The translations under genes and the position numbers were made by a program. Below are positions 8,259 through 18,279 of a DNA stretch of 64,000 nt, piece after piece. Each line of letters starts with the position of its first letter. The first letter of the stretch is position 1. The stretch is from an uncultured Planctomycetaceae bacterium (lineage in GTDB: Bacteria; Planctomycetota; Planctomycetia; Pirellulales; Pirellulaceae), in contig CALMEE010000039.1 of assembly GCA_937862885.1 (NCBI GenBank), forward strand, positions 51,123 through 115,122. The letters are read 5' to 3'. The notes under the pieces are model-generated. The model ran no database searches, had not been told where the DNA came from, and saw only the letters and a program-made list of their open reading frames with translations.

Positions 8259-11200
8259 CTATTTGATGCGGTCGCTGAAAATCGCTGGGTCGGAGATGCC
8301 GTCACCATCCCAGTCACCGACAACCGGTATATCTCCCGCTGATCCCATTTCGAAAACTAAATCGGCTGCATCAATAGTTCGATTTCCGTTCAAATCGACG
8401 ATCCAAGTACCATTTCGAAATACGCCGATCTGATCAACGCCATTGCCATTGAAGTCACCGACGACGGGGATATCGCCGCTCTGCCCAAAGAAGAACTCGG
8501 CGTCACGGTGATCGAATACGCCATCGCCATTTAGATCGAGTTTCCATTTACCGTCGCGGAAAGTACCGATGGTACGAATTCCGTCTCCGTTCCAATCACC
8601 GGCGATTGGAATATCTCGATCGGTTCCGTATCCGAACACATGGTCAATCACGTCAACTCTAGATTGACCGTGGCTGGCGAGCCGCATTGAACGTCCAGTC
8701 GACACGGTGCGGTCGACGGATGGTGGAACGTTTTTCGGGCGGGTCGTTCGGTCGTTTTCCAGACTTGGCAATCCCGGTTCTGTTTTGATTACTTCCGGAT
8801 CCCCTTCCCACATCGGACCATAGATGCCAATGTCGGCTTTGCCATCGCCATCCCAATCACCAACGATCGGGAGGTCATTTGCATCACCTAGTTTGGCGAT
8901 CAAGTCATCTCGGTCCCAAATGCCGTTTCCATTGATATCGATCAGCCAATAGCCGTCTTTGAAGATAGCGATTTCGTCTTTACCGTTACCGTTGAAGTCA
9001 CCAGCTAACGGAATACCTGCAACCATTCCAAACACGGCGCCGTTCGTTTGTTCAACGAATTGCCCATTCGCGTCGATGCGACCAAAGGCCCAAGATCCTT
9101 CTTCCATGTTATACCGCGACCAATCATACGCATTGAGGAATGAAGCCTGCAGCATATTGGCTTCTCTCGAATTGACTTCTTCCGATCGTGGTTTCCCTGC
9201 ATTGATTACGCTAAGGTGCCACGTGTATCGCGCATCGACTTCGGGTGCCACATCCAAGTGAGGACCGCGTGATGCACCGAAAATGGCAATACCATTGACC
9301 GGCAGATTTCCAGCCAACCCCCAACCTGGCGAAAGCGGCGGTGTGGGCGGAACGCGACCTGGCAAAGCAGGGTTGCGGTTCGGTGGTAACAATGGTGGAG
9401 TCGTTGGGGTTGCTGGTGCCGTCATCACCAAGACTTCACTGAAATTGTTACTGATCGATTGCCCGCCGGCATTCACACGGACGTTGACAATCGAGTCCAT
9501 GATTTGATCGATTGAGAATGTCGACAGGATGCTCTGCGGAGCCGTTCTGGCGGCTTCCAACGAATTGTAGGCAAATCCGGTTGTACTTCCTGCGGTATCA
9601 AGCGAGTCGACGTAGCCGGAGGGTTGCCGTTGGATGACGATGTAGTTGCCTGCTGGCAATCCGTCGAATACGTAGTTGCCATTCGCGTCAGTCAATACCC
9701 ACAAAGGTGCGTCCAAGTTTGACGTCCCCATGTGGCTATAGAAATCGCCGATCACATCGCGTAACGTTACTGCACGTGGCACAATCGAATCACTCGTGGG
9801 ATCGATGAAGAAGAATAATTCCATCCGCACGCCAGCAATTGGCCTATCCACGCCTGGTTGATATTGTCCATCGCGCTGATCGCGGTAGTTGGCCGGAACC
9901 AAACCGTCTTCCGTTTCGAATGCTGGTCCATCTTGGAAAACTTTACCGGAAATTCTTCCCTTTTCCGCTTCGCAGAAATTGTATTGGATTCCGCGTTCGC
10001 CACCCTTCAACTCAACAAAGTCAATTCGGTTAATGGCGGTGTTTGTTCCCCGTTGGTTATTGCCGACAGTGCCAGCAAACGTACCAGCATCAAAGTAGTC
10101 TTCGGGTTGGATCTGTACCAAGCTGTATTTGCCAGGAGCCAAGCCTTTGAATTCGTAGAAGCCGCGTTGATTTGTTGTCGTGGTAGCGACGAGATTGCCC
10201 GCTTCGTTGTAGAGTTGAATCGTGACATTTGCGATCGGGCGGTGATCAGGACTGCTTGGATCGATGACCGCTCCTTTCTCATCGTTATCGATCACGACAA
10301 AACCACTAATCGACGCTGGTTCGTTTTCGACAAAGTTGTATTGAACGCCGACGCTGCACGAAACCAAAACAACCCCATTGATACGATTGATGTTTGGGCT
10401 GATTCCTTTTTGCACACCGTCAACAGAACCGATTGAGATTCCGGCATCGAAATAACCTTCTGGTTGGATCTGGACAATCGAATAGGTATCTGGTACCAGA
10501 CCCTGGAACTCATAGTAACCGACGCTATTTGTGGTGGTCGTAGCCACCAATTGGTTTTGACTGTTAAACAGTTGTATGGTTACTCCAGCGATCGGCTTGT
10601 GCCATGGATCGGCCGGATTGATATTCGAGGCGCTCTTGCCAGGAGTTTCGACGACCACGTAGCCACTGACACTTGCGGGTCCAATTTCAGAGAAATTGTA
10701 CTGCACTCCGCGATCTCCAGATTCCAATGCGACGGATGAAATGCGGTTGGCAACATTGGTTATGCCTCGTTGAACTCCATCAACACGGCCTACGAAAACA
10801 CCAGAGTCAAAGTAACCCTCGGGTTGAATTTCTACAACACTGTAAACACCTGGCTCAAGGCCGACGAAGCGATAGTAACCCTGGGCATTCGTCGTCGTGG
10901 TCGCTACCAGTTGGTTTTGCTCGTTGTACAATTCAATCGTCACGCCAGCAATCGGCTTATGCCAAGGAGCATTGGGATTGACAACACTGGCTGATCGGCC
11001 AGGGGTTTCAACCACCACATAACCACTGATGGATGCCGGCGCGTTCTCAAAGAAGTTGTACTGCACGCCAGTTTCATCGGAGAACAACGTCACACCGGTA
11101 AACCGATTTTGCCCTGGGTTGGCGCCGCGTAGAACGCCGCCAACCGTTCCAATCGAAGTGCCTGCGTCGAAATACCCAGCAGGTTGAATTTCGACGACGG

Positions 11201-12959
11201 AATAGGTACCGGGTCGCAATGCGCCAAATTGATAAAAGCCGTTTGCATCCGTAAAGGTTGTGTCAATCAGTTGGCCAGCCTGATCGTAAAGCTGTATCGT
11301 AACCCCACTAATTGGGCGATAGTTGGGATCATTGGGGTTGACGATTGGCGTGCTGTAGCGCGTTTCAACGCTGACAAAACCGCTAATTGTGGCGGCTTTC
11401 AACTCGCCAAAGTTGTAGTTAATCCCTCGATCATCCGCGCGCAATATGATGTTAGAAAATCGGTCATTGTGGGCCGTGCCATTGGCTACGCCACCGATAG
11501 TGCCCAGCGTATCTTTTCCATCAAGCCAACCCTGCAATGGATTCGCGTTGATTTCAACAATTTCATAGATTCCCGGGGGCAAACCGGTCACCTCGTACCG
11601 CCCATTAGCGTCCGTCCGTACAAAAATCGGTGCAAAGTTTGTAAATGGGTCGATGGCCAATGAACCCTGCGGCCCGACACGCCTTACCTGAATGAGGACG
11701 TTAGCAATGCCCTCTTCTCCCGCGTCGATGCGGCCGTTATCGTTGCGGTCATGGTACACGGTACCTCGAATGCTGGCTGGTCGAACTTCTCTGAAGTCGT
11801 AGTTCACTCCATCCAATCCACCCAATGGAATATGGATATTTGCGATTACGTTATCCAAACCGTCGGCGTTCTTAACTACTTGGCCAATGGTTTGTCCATT
11901 TACCTGTCCCGCTGAGGCACCCACATCCAGATAATCTTGAGGTTGAATCTGCACCAAACGGTATGTGCCGGGCTGCAGATTGAGGTCGTAGCCAAACTCA
12001 TAAAACCCACCTGCGTCCGTGCGTTTTACTGCAACCGTCGAGTAGGTATTGGTCGTTGCATCAAACCGCTGCAGCGAGATTAGAACGTTGCCGATTCCGT
12101 GCTCATTTTGATCGAATGTGCCATTAATGTTTGCATCGTGGTAAACGCGCCCGGAGATCGAGATCGGTTTGGGGACCAACTCGTATCCATCGATCGCTCC
12201 TGCAGTGCGGTTGGCGAGTCCCAATTCATTGTCGGCACGTAACTGCAAGGATGAACCAGAAGTGTTCGCAGCCTTCTGGAACAAGCCATCGTAGTAATCG
12301 AAAAAGGTCCCGGAATATTGGTTTTGGCTGAAGCCACCATCGATGACCGTTGTCGTCGTGATGTTAAGTGGACTGAACGTGTAGTGCTCGTCGACGAAGA
12401 CCGCTTGAAAAAAAGTCCCTTCGAACTCGACGCCTGAAACGATTGGGTCGAGTCGTAGACGCTCGACCTCGTCAACATCGATGGTGAATGCCAGTCGATC
12501 TCCGGCAACAAAATTTCTCAAGGTTACTTCAAGGCGCAACCCATCTTCGGACACGAATACATCCAAAATATCGTCGGCTGTTACTCCCACGCTACGTTCG
12601 GCGACGAATTTGAACGGATGGTAGGCATGCGCGCCATTTTGCCCTTCATGCACGTGAAAGACAATGTCCCCTAAAGAGACCACACCATTGCCGTCTTGGT
12701 CACCATTGATTACAAATTTTGTCATCTGCGTGGTAGCTGATCCGCCCTGGAACGTCACTTCAAAGTAATCCGGGTTGATGTCTTGCCCGTGATCATCCTC
12801 GGTAAACGTAATTCCTGCGACCACGGGATTTGCTGTTAACAGATGGCGCTGTTCCATCTGTTCGAATTTGCATTTGCGGATGAATTTGTCGGTCGCCGCT
12901 GGTGTGTCTGCGGACGATTGATGCTTTCTCGCGCCAAAAATTTTCTTGAAGAGACCCAA
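8259..12959 (-). CDS. Giant secreted surface protein: SdrD/Cna-B-like repeats plus FG-GAP-type repeats
   Basis: This 1566-residue protein has a charged N-terminus carrying the planctomycete export-associated motif FEQMEQRHLLTA (about residues 33-44). A unique region with dockerin-like Asp/Asn turns follows (to about 265), then seven SdrD-B/Cna-B-like beta-sandwich repeats (starting near residues 265, 391, 520, 640, 759, 880 and 999), each with the 'TxANGxYxFxGLxPGxY' core. A proline-rich linker (about 1180-1215) leads to a C-terminal set of repeats built around GDxNGxGxxxIxxF and DLNGDGVFDxxD, which resemble FG-GAP/VCBS and Ca-binding loops. The family is involved in the outer surface, adhesion or cell-cell contact; the exact role is unknown. 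A GGGAGGG lies 6 bases before the ATG. A clean terminator follows. Confidence 0.85.
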   Translation of the reverse strand: MGLFKKIFGARKHQSSADTPAATDKFIRKCKFEQMEQRHLLTANPVVAGITFTEDDHGQDINPDYFEVTFQGGSATTQMTKFVINGDQDGNGVVSLGDIVFHVHEGQNGAHAYHPFKFVAERSVGVTADDILDVFVSEDGLRLEVTLRNFVAGDRLAFTIDVDEVERLRLDPIVSGVEFEGTFFQAVFVDEHYTFSPLNITTTTVIDGGFSQNQYSGTFFDYYDGLFQKAANTSGSSLQLRADNELGLANRTAGAIDGYELVPKPISISGRVYHDANINGTFDQNEHGIGNVLISLQRFDATTNTYSTVAVKRTDAGGFYEFGYDLNLQPGTYRLVQIQPQDYLDVGASAGQVNGQTIGQVVKNADGLDNVIANIHIPLGGLDGVNYDFREVRPASIRGTVYHDRNDNGRIDAGEEGIANVLIQVRRVGPQGSLAIDPFTNFAPIFVRTDANGRYEVTGLPPGIYEIVEINANPLQGWLDGKDTLGTIGGVANGTAHNDRFSNIILRADDRGINYNFGELKAATISGFVSVETRYSTPIVNPNDPNYRPISGVTIQLYDQAGQLIDTTFTDANGFYQFGALRPGTYSVVEIQPAGYFDAGTSIGTVGGVLRGANPGQNRFTGVTLFSDETGVQYNFFENAPASISGYVVVETPGRSASVVNPNAPWHKPIAGVTIELYNEQNQLVATTTTNAQGYYRFVGLEPGVYSVVEIQPEGYFDSGVFVGRVDGVQRGITNVANRISSVALESGDRGVQYNFSEIGPASVSGYVVVETPGKSASNINPADPWHKPIAGVTIQLFNSQNQLVATTTTNSVGYYEFQGLVPDTYSIVQIQPEGYFDAGISIGSVDGVQKGISPNINRINGVVLVSCSVGVQYNFVENEPASISGFVVIDNDEKGAVIDPSSPDHRPIANVTIQLYNEAGNLVATTTTNQRGFYEFKGLAPGKYSLVQIQPEDYFDAGTFAGTVGNNQRGTNTAINRIDFVELKGGERGIQYNFCEAEKGRISGKVFQDGPAFETEDGLVPANYRDQRDGQYQPGVDRPIAGVRMELFFFIDPTSDSIVPRAVTLRDVIGDFYSHMGTSNLDAPLWVLTDANGNYVFDGLPAGNYIVIQRQPSGYVDSLDTAGSTTGFAYNSLEAARTAPQSILSTFSIDQIMDSIVNVRVNAGGQSISNNFSEVLVMTAPATPTTPPLLPPNRNPALPGRVPPTPPLSPGWGLAGNLPVNGIAIFGASRGPHLDVAPEVDARYTWHLSVINAGKPRSEEVNSREANMLQASFLNAYDWSRYNMEEGSWAFGRIDANGQFVEQTNGAVFGMVAGIPLAGDFNGNGKDEIAIFKDGYWLIDINGNGIWDRDDLIAKLGDANDLPIVGDWDGDGKADIGIYGPMWEGDPEVIKTEPGLPSLENDRTTRPKNVPPSVDRTVSTGRSMRLASHGQSRVDVIDHVFGYGTDRDIPIAGDWNGDGIRTIGTFRDGKWKLDLNGDGVFDHRDAEFFFGQSGDIPVVGDFNGNGVDQIGVFRNGTWIVDLNGNRTIDAADLVFEMGSAGDIPVVGDWDGDGISDPAIFSDRIK
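9960..11400 (-). repeat. Four tandem 360-bp coding repeats in the surface protein gene
   Basis: Repeat units begin (read leftward) near 11400, 11040, 10682 and 10320 and end near 9962, so the period is 358-362 bp, or 120 codons. Each encodes an opening SGYVVVET or SGFV block, a PIAGVTIQLYN block, a TTTTN-x2-GYYxF block, a VQIQPEGYFDAG block and a closing VQYNF block. The middle two units are the most alike. Recent in-frame duplication is the simplest explanation. Confidence 0.8.
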
Positions 12960-13219
12960 TTTAATACCCTCCCTGGTGAGGCGACCAACCTAAACCTTGA
13001 ATTTCCGTTTCCGCCAAGTTCCCCAGCGTGCATCCAGAATGTCTAAATACTTGGCCGAACCGCTGGCAACCAACAGTTCGTTTTCTCGGCGCATTCGTAC
13101 GATCGATGTCTGCTGATGCACAGCCGTGAATCAAGGGCAAACCTTCGATATGATCATTCTCAAAACAACTAGCTTCCTCAACGCAATTGGAAGAGGAGGC
13201 GTACAATCTGCCCGATTGT

Positions 13220-14263
13220 TTACCTAAACTTGAATTGTGTTTCGCGTTCATCGATCAGCGAAGCAATCTTCTCAGCCGACCAAATGCGCATTTGCGTATC
13301 GTAGGAAGCAGACACTAATTTCCCATGCTTGTAATCGAGCGAAGTAACTGTGCCCGTATGTCCTTCTAACGTTCCTAGCTTCTTTTGTAATTGCAAATCC
13401 CAAATGTGAATTGTGTTGGTAGAACCACCCGTCGCCAACAAGTTCCCTCCCAGTGAGCGGACAGCGAAGAGTTTGCCGCCATGATTGGGCAACACAAATT
13501 GTGACTTGGGGTCCAAAACATCGGTCACTTTAACGACCGAGTCTTCGCCGCAAGTGATTAGACGGTGATCCATGGTGAACTGAATGCAGCGAATGCGGCG
13601 CGCATGAATTGGCAAATCTTTTACCAGTTGACCGTTCTCTGCATCGAAGACTCGTACCACGCCACTGCGCCCCCCCACGGCCAGCCAACGTCCATCGTTC
13701 GAAAATGCCAGGCTTCGCAGATCCTCTGAAGGCCCCGTGAGTCGCATGATCTGGCGTTTTCCAACAACATCAAAAACGTAAACCTCGCTCCCAAACCCTA
13801 CGGCAGCAAGCTTGTCTCCATTTCGATCGAAGCACAAATCTGTGAACGCATGGGATCCCTGTACCAACACGTGCGGTTGTGAAAAACGAGAGGTATCCCA
13901 TAACAAGATCCGCTTATCGTTACCGCAAGTTGCCAACAAACCTCCTTCCGGGGAAAATCGAGCAGCTTGCACCCAATCCGTGTGATGATCGAGTTGATGC
14001 GAGAAGCCATTCGTGGCTTCATCGTAAATATTCACAATATGGTTATCGCCGACGACCGCAACTAGACTTCCCAAAGCCTGCACAGAGACACCGGTGGCAA
14101 CCGGTTGCCGATTGGAGTCTGCGTACGGTCGTATCCGGATCGTTTGCGAATGCCAATTGAGCAATGCAAAACTATCATCGTTTGCTTGCAATTGAACGGA
14201 TGTTCCAAGAACAACCAAAGATACTTGTAGGCACAGCAACGCGTAATGCAACCTGGATTTCAT
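13220..14263 (-). CDS. Secreted WD40 repeat protein
   Basis: About 347 residues beginning with a signal peptide (MKSRLHYALLCLQVSLVVLG, then ...VQLQA). The rest is a beta-propeller of roughly seven WD40 units, ending in typical D(H/x)xIxIWD-like strands such as DKRILLWDTS, TNTIHIWDLQ and TQMRIWSAEK. WD40 propellers are binding platforms; no partner can be named. The ATG at 14263 has GGAG nine bases upstream. An in-frame ATG at 14278 exists, but its AAGGA is too close. It is on the same strand as the giant surface protein gene (260 bases apart) but is probably a separate unit. Confidence 0.82.
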   Translation of the reverse strand: MKSRLHYALLCLQVSLVVLGTSVQLQANDDSFALLNWHSQTIRIRPYADSNRQPVATGVSVQALGSLVAVVGDNHIVNIYDEATNGFSHQLDHHTDWVQAARFSPEGGLLATCGNDKRILLWDTSRFSQPHVLVQGSHAFTDLCFDRNGDKLAAVGFGSEVYVFDVVGKRQIMRLTGPSEDLRSLAFSNDGRWLAVGGRSGVVRVFDAENGQLVKDLPIHARRIRCIQFTMDHRLITCGEDSVVKVTDVLDPKSQFVLPNHGGKLFAVRSLGGNLLATGGSTNTIHIWDLQLQKKLGTLEGHTGTVTSLDYKHGKLVSASYDTQMRIWSAEKIASLIDERETQFKFR

Positions 14264-14278
14264 GTGGCGGGTCTCCAT

Positions 14279-14735
14279 ATTCCTTTATGAATTGTGCAGT
14301 GCAATGAATGCCAAACTTGTAGGCATAATTGGCCACCAACGATTTCTCCATAAACCATTGAATAACCGCGTAGTCACCAGCCCAATGGGGAAGTTCCTGT
14401 TCAGGAGGACGAGTGCATAGTACTACACCTATTTAATTATCGGCCAGCTTGATTAAATGAATTACAGAATCGCAGAGACCAACAATACTTCTTGCAGCCG
14501 CGCGAACTTGCCTCGTTAAACTGCACTTGAAACACCAAATTGCTAGACACGCGTTTAGGCAGACTGGGCAAGAAGCAGGGATTTTCCGGGCACTGCAAGT
14601 CTGCCAAGTCGCCCGGTCACCGAACTCAAGCTAGCAGGTTTCGAAACTTGGGCGCATCCACATAGGATGCAAGCGCAGCTACCGATTGCGTGTGATGCGA
14701 CGAACGGCTCCCACCGTGAACGTTGGCCACCGCGA
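14279..14735. other. Gene-free stretch
   Basis: Between the WD40 gene start and the RidA gene stop. Short open frames only, with no domain signal. I see no convincing promoter, repeat or RNA in it. Confidence 0.4.
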
Positions 14736-15371
14736 TCATTCGTGCAACTCGACGATTACGTCGACTTCGCAAATTGCGCCTCGGGGAAGCGAGACCATGC
14801 CGACTGCAGCTCGGGCACCGCGTCCGTTCTCTTCGCCCCAAATGTCGACAAACAACTGACTGAATCCGTTGATTACTTCCGGATGCTGTTCGAAATCAGC
14901 CGTGCAATTGACCATGCCCGTTGTTTTCACCACACGCTTGATTCGATTGAGGGTACCAAGTTCGGCACGCAAAGATGCCAGAACACCGATGGCACATTGA
15001 CGGGCTGCCGACTGACCCGCGGGCACTTCGGCATCCTCACCTAGCTTGCCGCTCAGGATTTGTCCATCTGCATTTCGCGGTACATGCCCTGAGACAAAAG
15101 CCAAGTTTCCAACGACCACGACCGGCTTGTAGATCGCCAGCGAAGGTGCAACGCTCGGCAAGACAATACCGAGCTGGGCCAATTTACCGTCGATGTCGTC
15201 GGGGAACACCTCGGTTCGGCTCCCGTTCACACACGATTTCTGAAGGGCGTCGAGTGACCCGTGGCATCGATTCGCATTAATCCAATGGCCGCAAGTCAGC
15301 GTGTATGCAACGCCTAACATTGCAAGGGATATGCAGACCGACCAAACCGGTTTTGTAATGTAATTTCTCAT
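14736..15371 (-). CDS. RidA/YjgF-family protein with an N-terminal membrane or export segment
   Basis: 211 residues. The C-terminal ~150 form a RidA (YjgF/UK114) domain: VVVGNLAFVSGHVPR, GKLGEDAEVPAGQSAARQCA, LNRIKRVVKTTGMV and the closing GARAAVGMVSLPRGA with the conserved Arg (R in 'ARAAV') that binds the enamine/imine carboxylate in RidA. The N-terminus has one hydrophobic segment (WSVCISLAMLGVAYTLTCG) that cytosolic RidA lacks, so this copy may work outside the cytoplasm. The ATG at 15371 has GGGGA about 9 bases upstream. A longer frame to 15443 is unlikely. Substrate unknown. Confidence 0.78.
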   Translation of the reverse strand: MRNYITKPVWSVCISLAMLGVAYTLTCGHWINANRCHGSLDALQKSCVNGSRTEVFPDDIDGKLAQLGIVLPSVAPSLAIYKPVVVVGNLAFVSGHVPRNADGQILSGKLGEDAEVPAGQSAARQCAIGVLASLRAELGTLNRIKRVVKTTGMVNCTADFEQHPEVINGFSQLFVDIWGEENGRGARAAVGMVSLPRGAICEVDVIVELHE

Positions 15372-16698
15372 TTTACGGAGTCCCCATTTGCAACAAAGGA
15401 TATCTCGATTTAGAGCCCAAATCCCTGGAATTCGAGCTAACAATTAGAGGTTTTGCGGTTTCTGCGTCCGCATTCATTTTCGGCTGTTGATATCCATGGT
15501 CACGTTGTACCAGAAATTTCAATCGTCGCGAACCCTTCACCGCCAACGACCGTCGGGGTCATCGTCGGCGATGAGTGATGGTCCCAGCGTCATTGGCTAA
15601 ATGAATTCATGCCGTAAAAAATAACCCCTGGACCGCAGAGCGATTTTCGACGGGGATCACAACTGGCCGATCGATGTTCTGCGTAGCGATCAGCGAACGA
15701 GTTTGCATTTTACACGCCACGCGAGGCAGTAAGCAAAAATGGATTTGAGGATTTGACGAACTCGCAACGGCCTAAAAAAGCGAGTTCGCGAGTCGAGTTG
15801 TTTAAAGTTTTCAAGGCCAATCCAGCAGAAATATGTTGTTTACGCTGAAAGCGCGGCGGTTTTTGGGGGCTGACGTTTGCAGAATTGGAGGATTTTGATA
15901 GATTGCTGGTGATTTGAGTTGGCGTGTCGTCAATTCATCTTGTTTATGAACTTTGCAATGCAATCCCATTAAATTGCAGGCGAGTATCGAAAATCAATGG
16001 TTACAGGTCAAATAAGAATTGAAAACGAACTTAGTCCGTTCATCGACCTCGCTTCGCGAGGGAAGGACCGGAATGTTCCGAAGTTGCAAGTGGAATGTAC
16101 CAGCTGGACTCACATGTTTTGTGCAGCCAGATTTGGAAGATTGAGTTTTTCGATCAGCATGAATTTTATTGCCTATTTTCAATATTTGTTATTTTTGTGC
16201 TGGCAAGTAAAAGACATTCATTCCAAACGATCTCAGGGACATTTCGATTTGCCGATCGATGGTTCACAAGTCGTCAACCTCAACCGTAAACTGCGCGGTT
16301 TGTGTCAGCGGACATGTGGAGAGTCGACATTGTGGATTTCACTTGTGAAGCTTCTGGTGAACTTCGGGTACGCTGCGGAGAGACGTCCTTCAAATTGTTG
16401 GGCTGGGAAGTGGCGACAGTCAGAATTTGCAATTAAGCCGGTGAGTGATGCTGGCTGGCTGGGTGCAGAAAACGCGCTGGTAAATGTCCATTTACCATCA
16501 ATTCTTAATTGGACTTGCGAAGTTTTGCTGGGCGTTCATTTCCAAAAACCACGTCTTGATCGTGAGGATTCCATTTCAAGACTTCCGCTTCGGAAACTAG
16601 TCGCGCAACACGGCTGACGACCAATACATTGAATACTTAGTTTTTCGAGACTTCTCTTCGCAATTAGATTAGGATTGCCGATTCCTATAGGCAATTCC
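15372..16698. other. Long gene-free stretch (about 1.3 kb)
   Basis: No supported gene. A 206-codon open frame on the + strand (15997-16617) is rich in Trp, Cys and Arg, has no domain signal and no clear ribosome binding site, and I do not accept it as a gene. The stretch has no recognisable tRNA, IS end or CRISPR repeat. It contains the promoter of the RNase Y gene somewhere near its right end. Confidence 0.4.
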
Positions 16699-18249
16699 AT
16701 GGATATACTCTCTCTATTGATCGGTGCCGTCGCTGGCTTAATCTTGGGTGGCGGCATGATTCTTCTCTTCAGTTTGGTATCTGGCAATAGCGCACGCGCT
16801 AAAGCACAAACCATCATCTCGCAAGCCGAATTACAATCGCAAACAGTGACCAAGGAAGCGGAACTGCGCGTGAAGGAAATGGAGATCAATCGGCGTGCTG
16901 AATTAGAAAAGGAGTTCGAAAAAGTTCGCGAGCATTTGCGATCTGAAGAACGACGGATTGATAAGCGCGAAATTAAACTGAATCAACAGCGTGACAATCT
17001 GGCAAAGCAAGAGCAAATTGTGGAGTCGACCCAAAAACGCTTGGCGAACAAGATTGACAATGCGAACCAACGGGAAAAAGAACTGACCGACATCCTCGAG
17101 AGGCAACGCAAGCAACTGCAAGTCATCACGGGCCTCAGTCGAAGTGATGCCGAGCAACGTTTGTTTAAACTGTTGGAGGACGAGTTGGCGCAAGAAGTTG
17201 GATCGCGCGTCTTGGCCCACGAGCGCAAGGTGGCTGAAATGTGTGACCAAAAGGCGCGGGAGATGCTGTTGATTGCGCTACAACGTTTTGCGGCCGCGCA
17301 CACCGCTGAGTCGACGACCAGTACGGTGGATATCCCGTCCGATGAAATGAAGGGCAGGATTATTGGGCGCGAGGGTCGAAATATCCGCTCGTTTGAAAAG
17401 GAGACCGGAGTCGACGTTATTATCGATGATACACCAGGTGTTGTGATTGTAAGCGGATTTGATCCGGTAAGGCGCGAGGTCGCTAGACAGTCTCTCGAAC
17501 GTTTGATTTCTGATGGCCGAATCCATCCTTCGCGCATCGAAGAGGTTGTCGCGCAGGTCCAATCAGAAGTGAACGCTTTCATGAAACAACGTGGTACAGA
17601 AGCGGCAATCGAAGTTGATGTCCATGACCTGCACCCGCGAATTATCGACTATTTGGGTCGTCTCTATTTCCGTACAAGCTATAGCCAAAATGTGCTGCGG
17701 CACAGTATTGAAGTCGCGTTCATCTCAGGCATGATTGCCGACATGATTGGCCTGGATGGTACGATCGCCAAACGCTGCGGCTTGTTGCATGATATCGGTA
17801 AAGCCGCCGATCATGATCGCGAGGGTGGGCATCCAAAAATCGGAGCTGAAATTTTGAAAACCTTCGGCGAGTCAACCGAGGTCGTCCATGCGGCACTTGG
17901 ACACCACGACGAGATAACGACGGAACACCCATACACCATGATCGTGGCTACGGCTGACGCGTGTAGCGCGTCTAGACCTGGTGCGCGACGCGAATCGTTG
18001 GAACGCTACATTCAACGCATGGAAGAACTGGAGTCGATCGCGCGGGAATTCAAGGGTGTTAAACAGGCGTTTGCGATCCAAGCGGGGCGTGAACTGCGCG
18101 TGCTGATTGCAGCCAGTGATGCGGATGATGCGACGGCAGCAAAAGTCTGTCGTGGTATAGCCGATGCGTTTCAGGAACGCTTGACCTATCCGGGTGAAAT
18201 TAAGGTTACTGTCATTCGTGAATCACGATTTACTGAGTTAGCAAAGTAG
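16699..18249 (+). CDS. rny: Ribonuclease Y
   Basis: 516 residues with the complete RNase Y layout: an N-terminal membrane anchor (LLIGAVAGLILGGGMILLF), a long charged coiled coil (about 35-190), a KH domain (about 215-265; GRIIGREGRNIRSFEKETG) and an HD domain with HDIGKAADHD (about 364-373). It is a membrane-bound endoribonuclease that starts mRNA decay. The TTG at 16675 gives eight extra residues, but its AGGA is only one base away. The ATG at 16699 gives the usual 'short lead then TM' start. It is a single gene, convergent with the next gene (30 bases between stops). Confidence 0.93.
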   Translation: MDILSLLIGAVAGLILGGGMILLFSLVSGNSARAKAQTIISQAELQSQTVTKEAELRVKEMEINRRAELEKEFEKVREHLRSEERRIDKREIKLNQQRDNLAKQEQIVESTQKRLANKIDNANQREKELTDILERQRKQLQVITGLSRSDAEQRLFKLLEDELAQEVGSRVLAHERKVAEMCDQKAREMLLIALQRFAAAHTAESTTSTVDIPSDEMKGRIIGREGRNIRSFEKETGVDVIIDDTPGVVIVSGFDPVRREVARQSLERLISDGRIHPSRIEEVVAQVQSEVNAFMKQRGTEAAIEVDVHDLHPRIIDYLGRLYFRTSYSQNVLRHSIEVAFISGMIADMIGLDGTIAKRCGLLHDIGKAADHDREGGHPKIGAEILKTFGESTEVVHAALGHHDEITTEHPYTMIVATADACSASRPGARRESLERYIQRMEELESIAREFKGVKQAFAIQAGRELRVLIAASDADDATAAKVCRGIADAFQERLTYPGEIKVTVIRESRFTELAK

Positions 18250-18279
18250 CGACCATACGTTTGATGGCGTCAACTCGCA

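Noticed and set aside
8259..12959. Dockerin/cohesin interpretation of the Asp-rich C-terminal repeats
   Set aside because: The GDxNGxGxxxIxxF pattern repeats evenly and fits FG-GAP/VCBS-type blades better than paired dockerin loops.
15997..16617. 206-codon open frame on the + strand in a long gap
   Set aside because: Trp, Cys and Arg-rich with no domain, no ribosome binding site and uneven codons; reads like chance.
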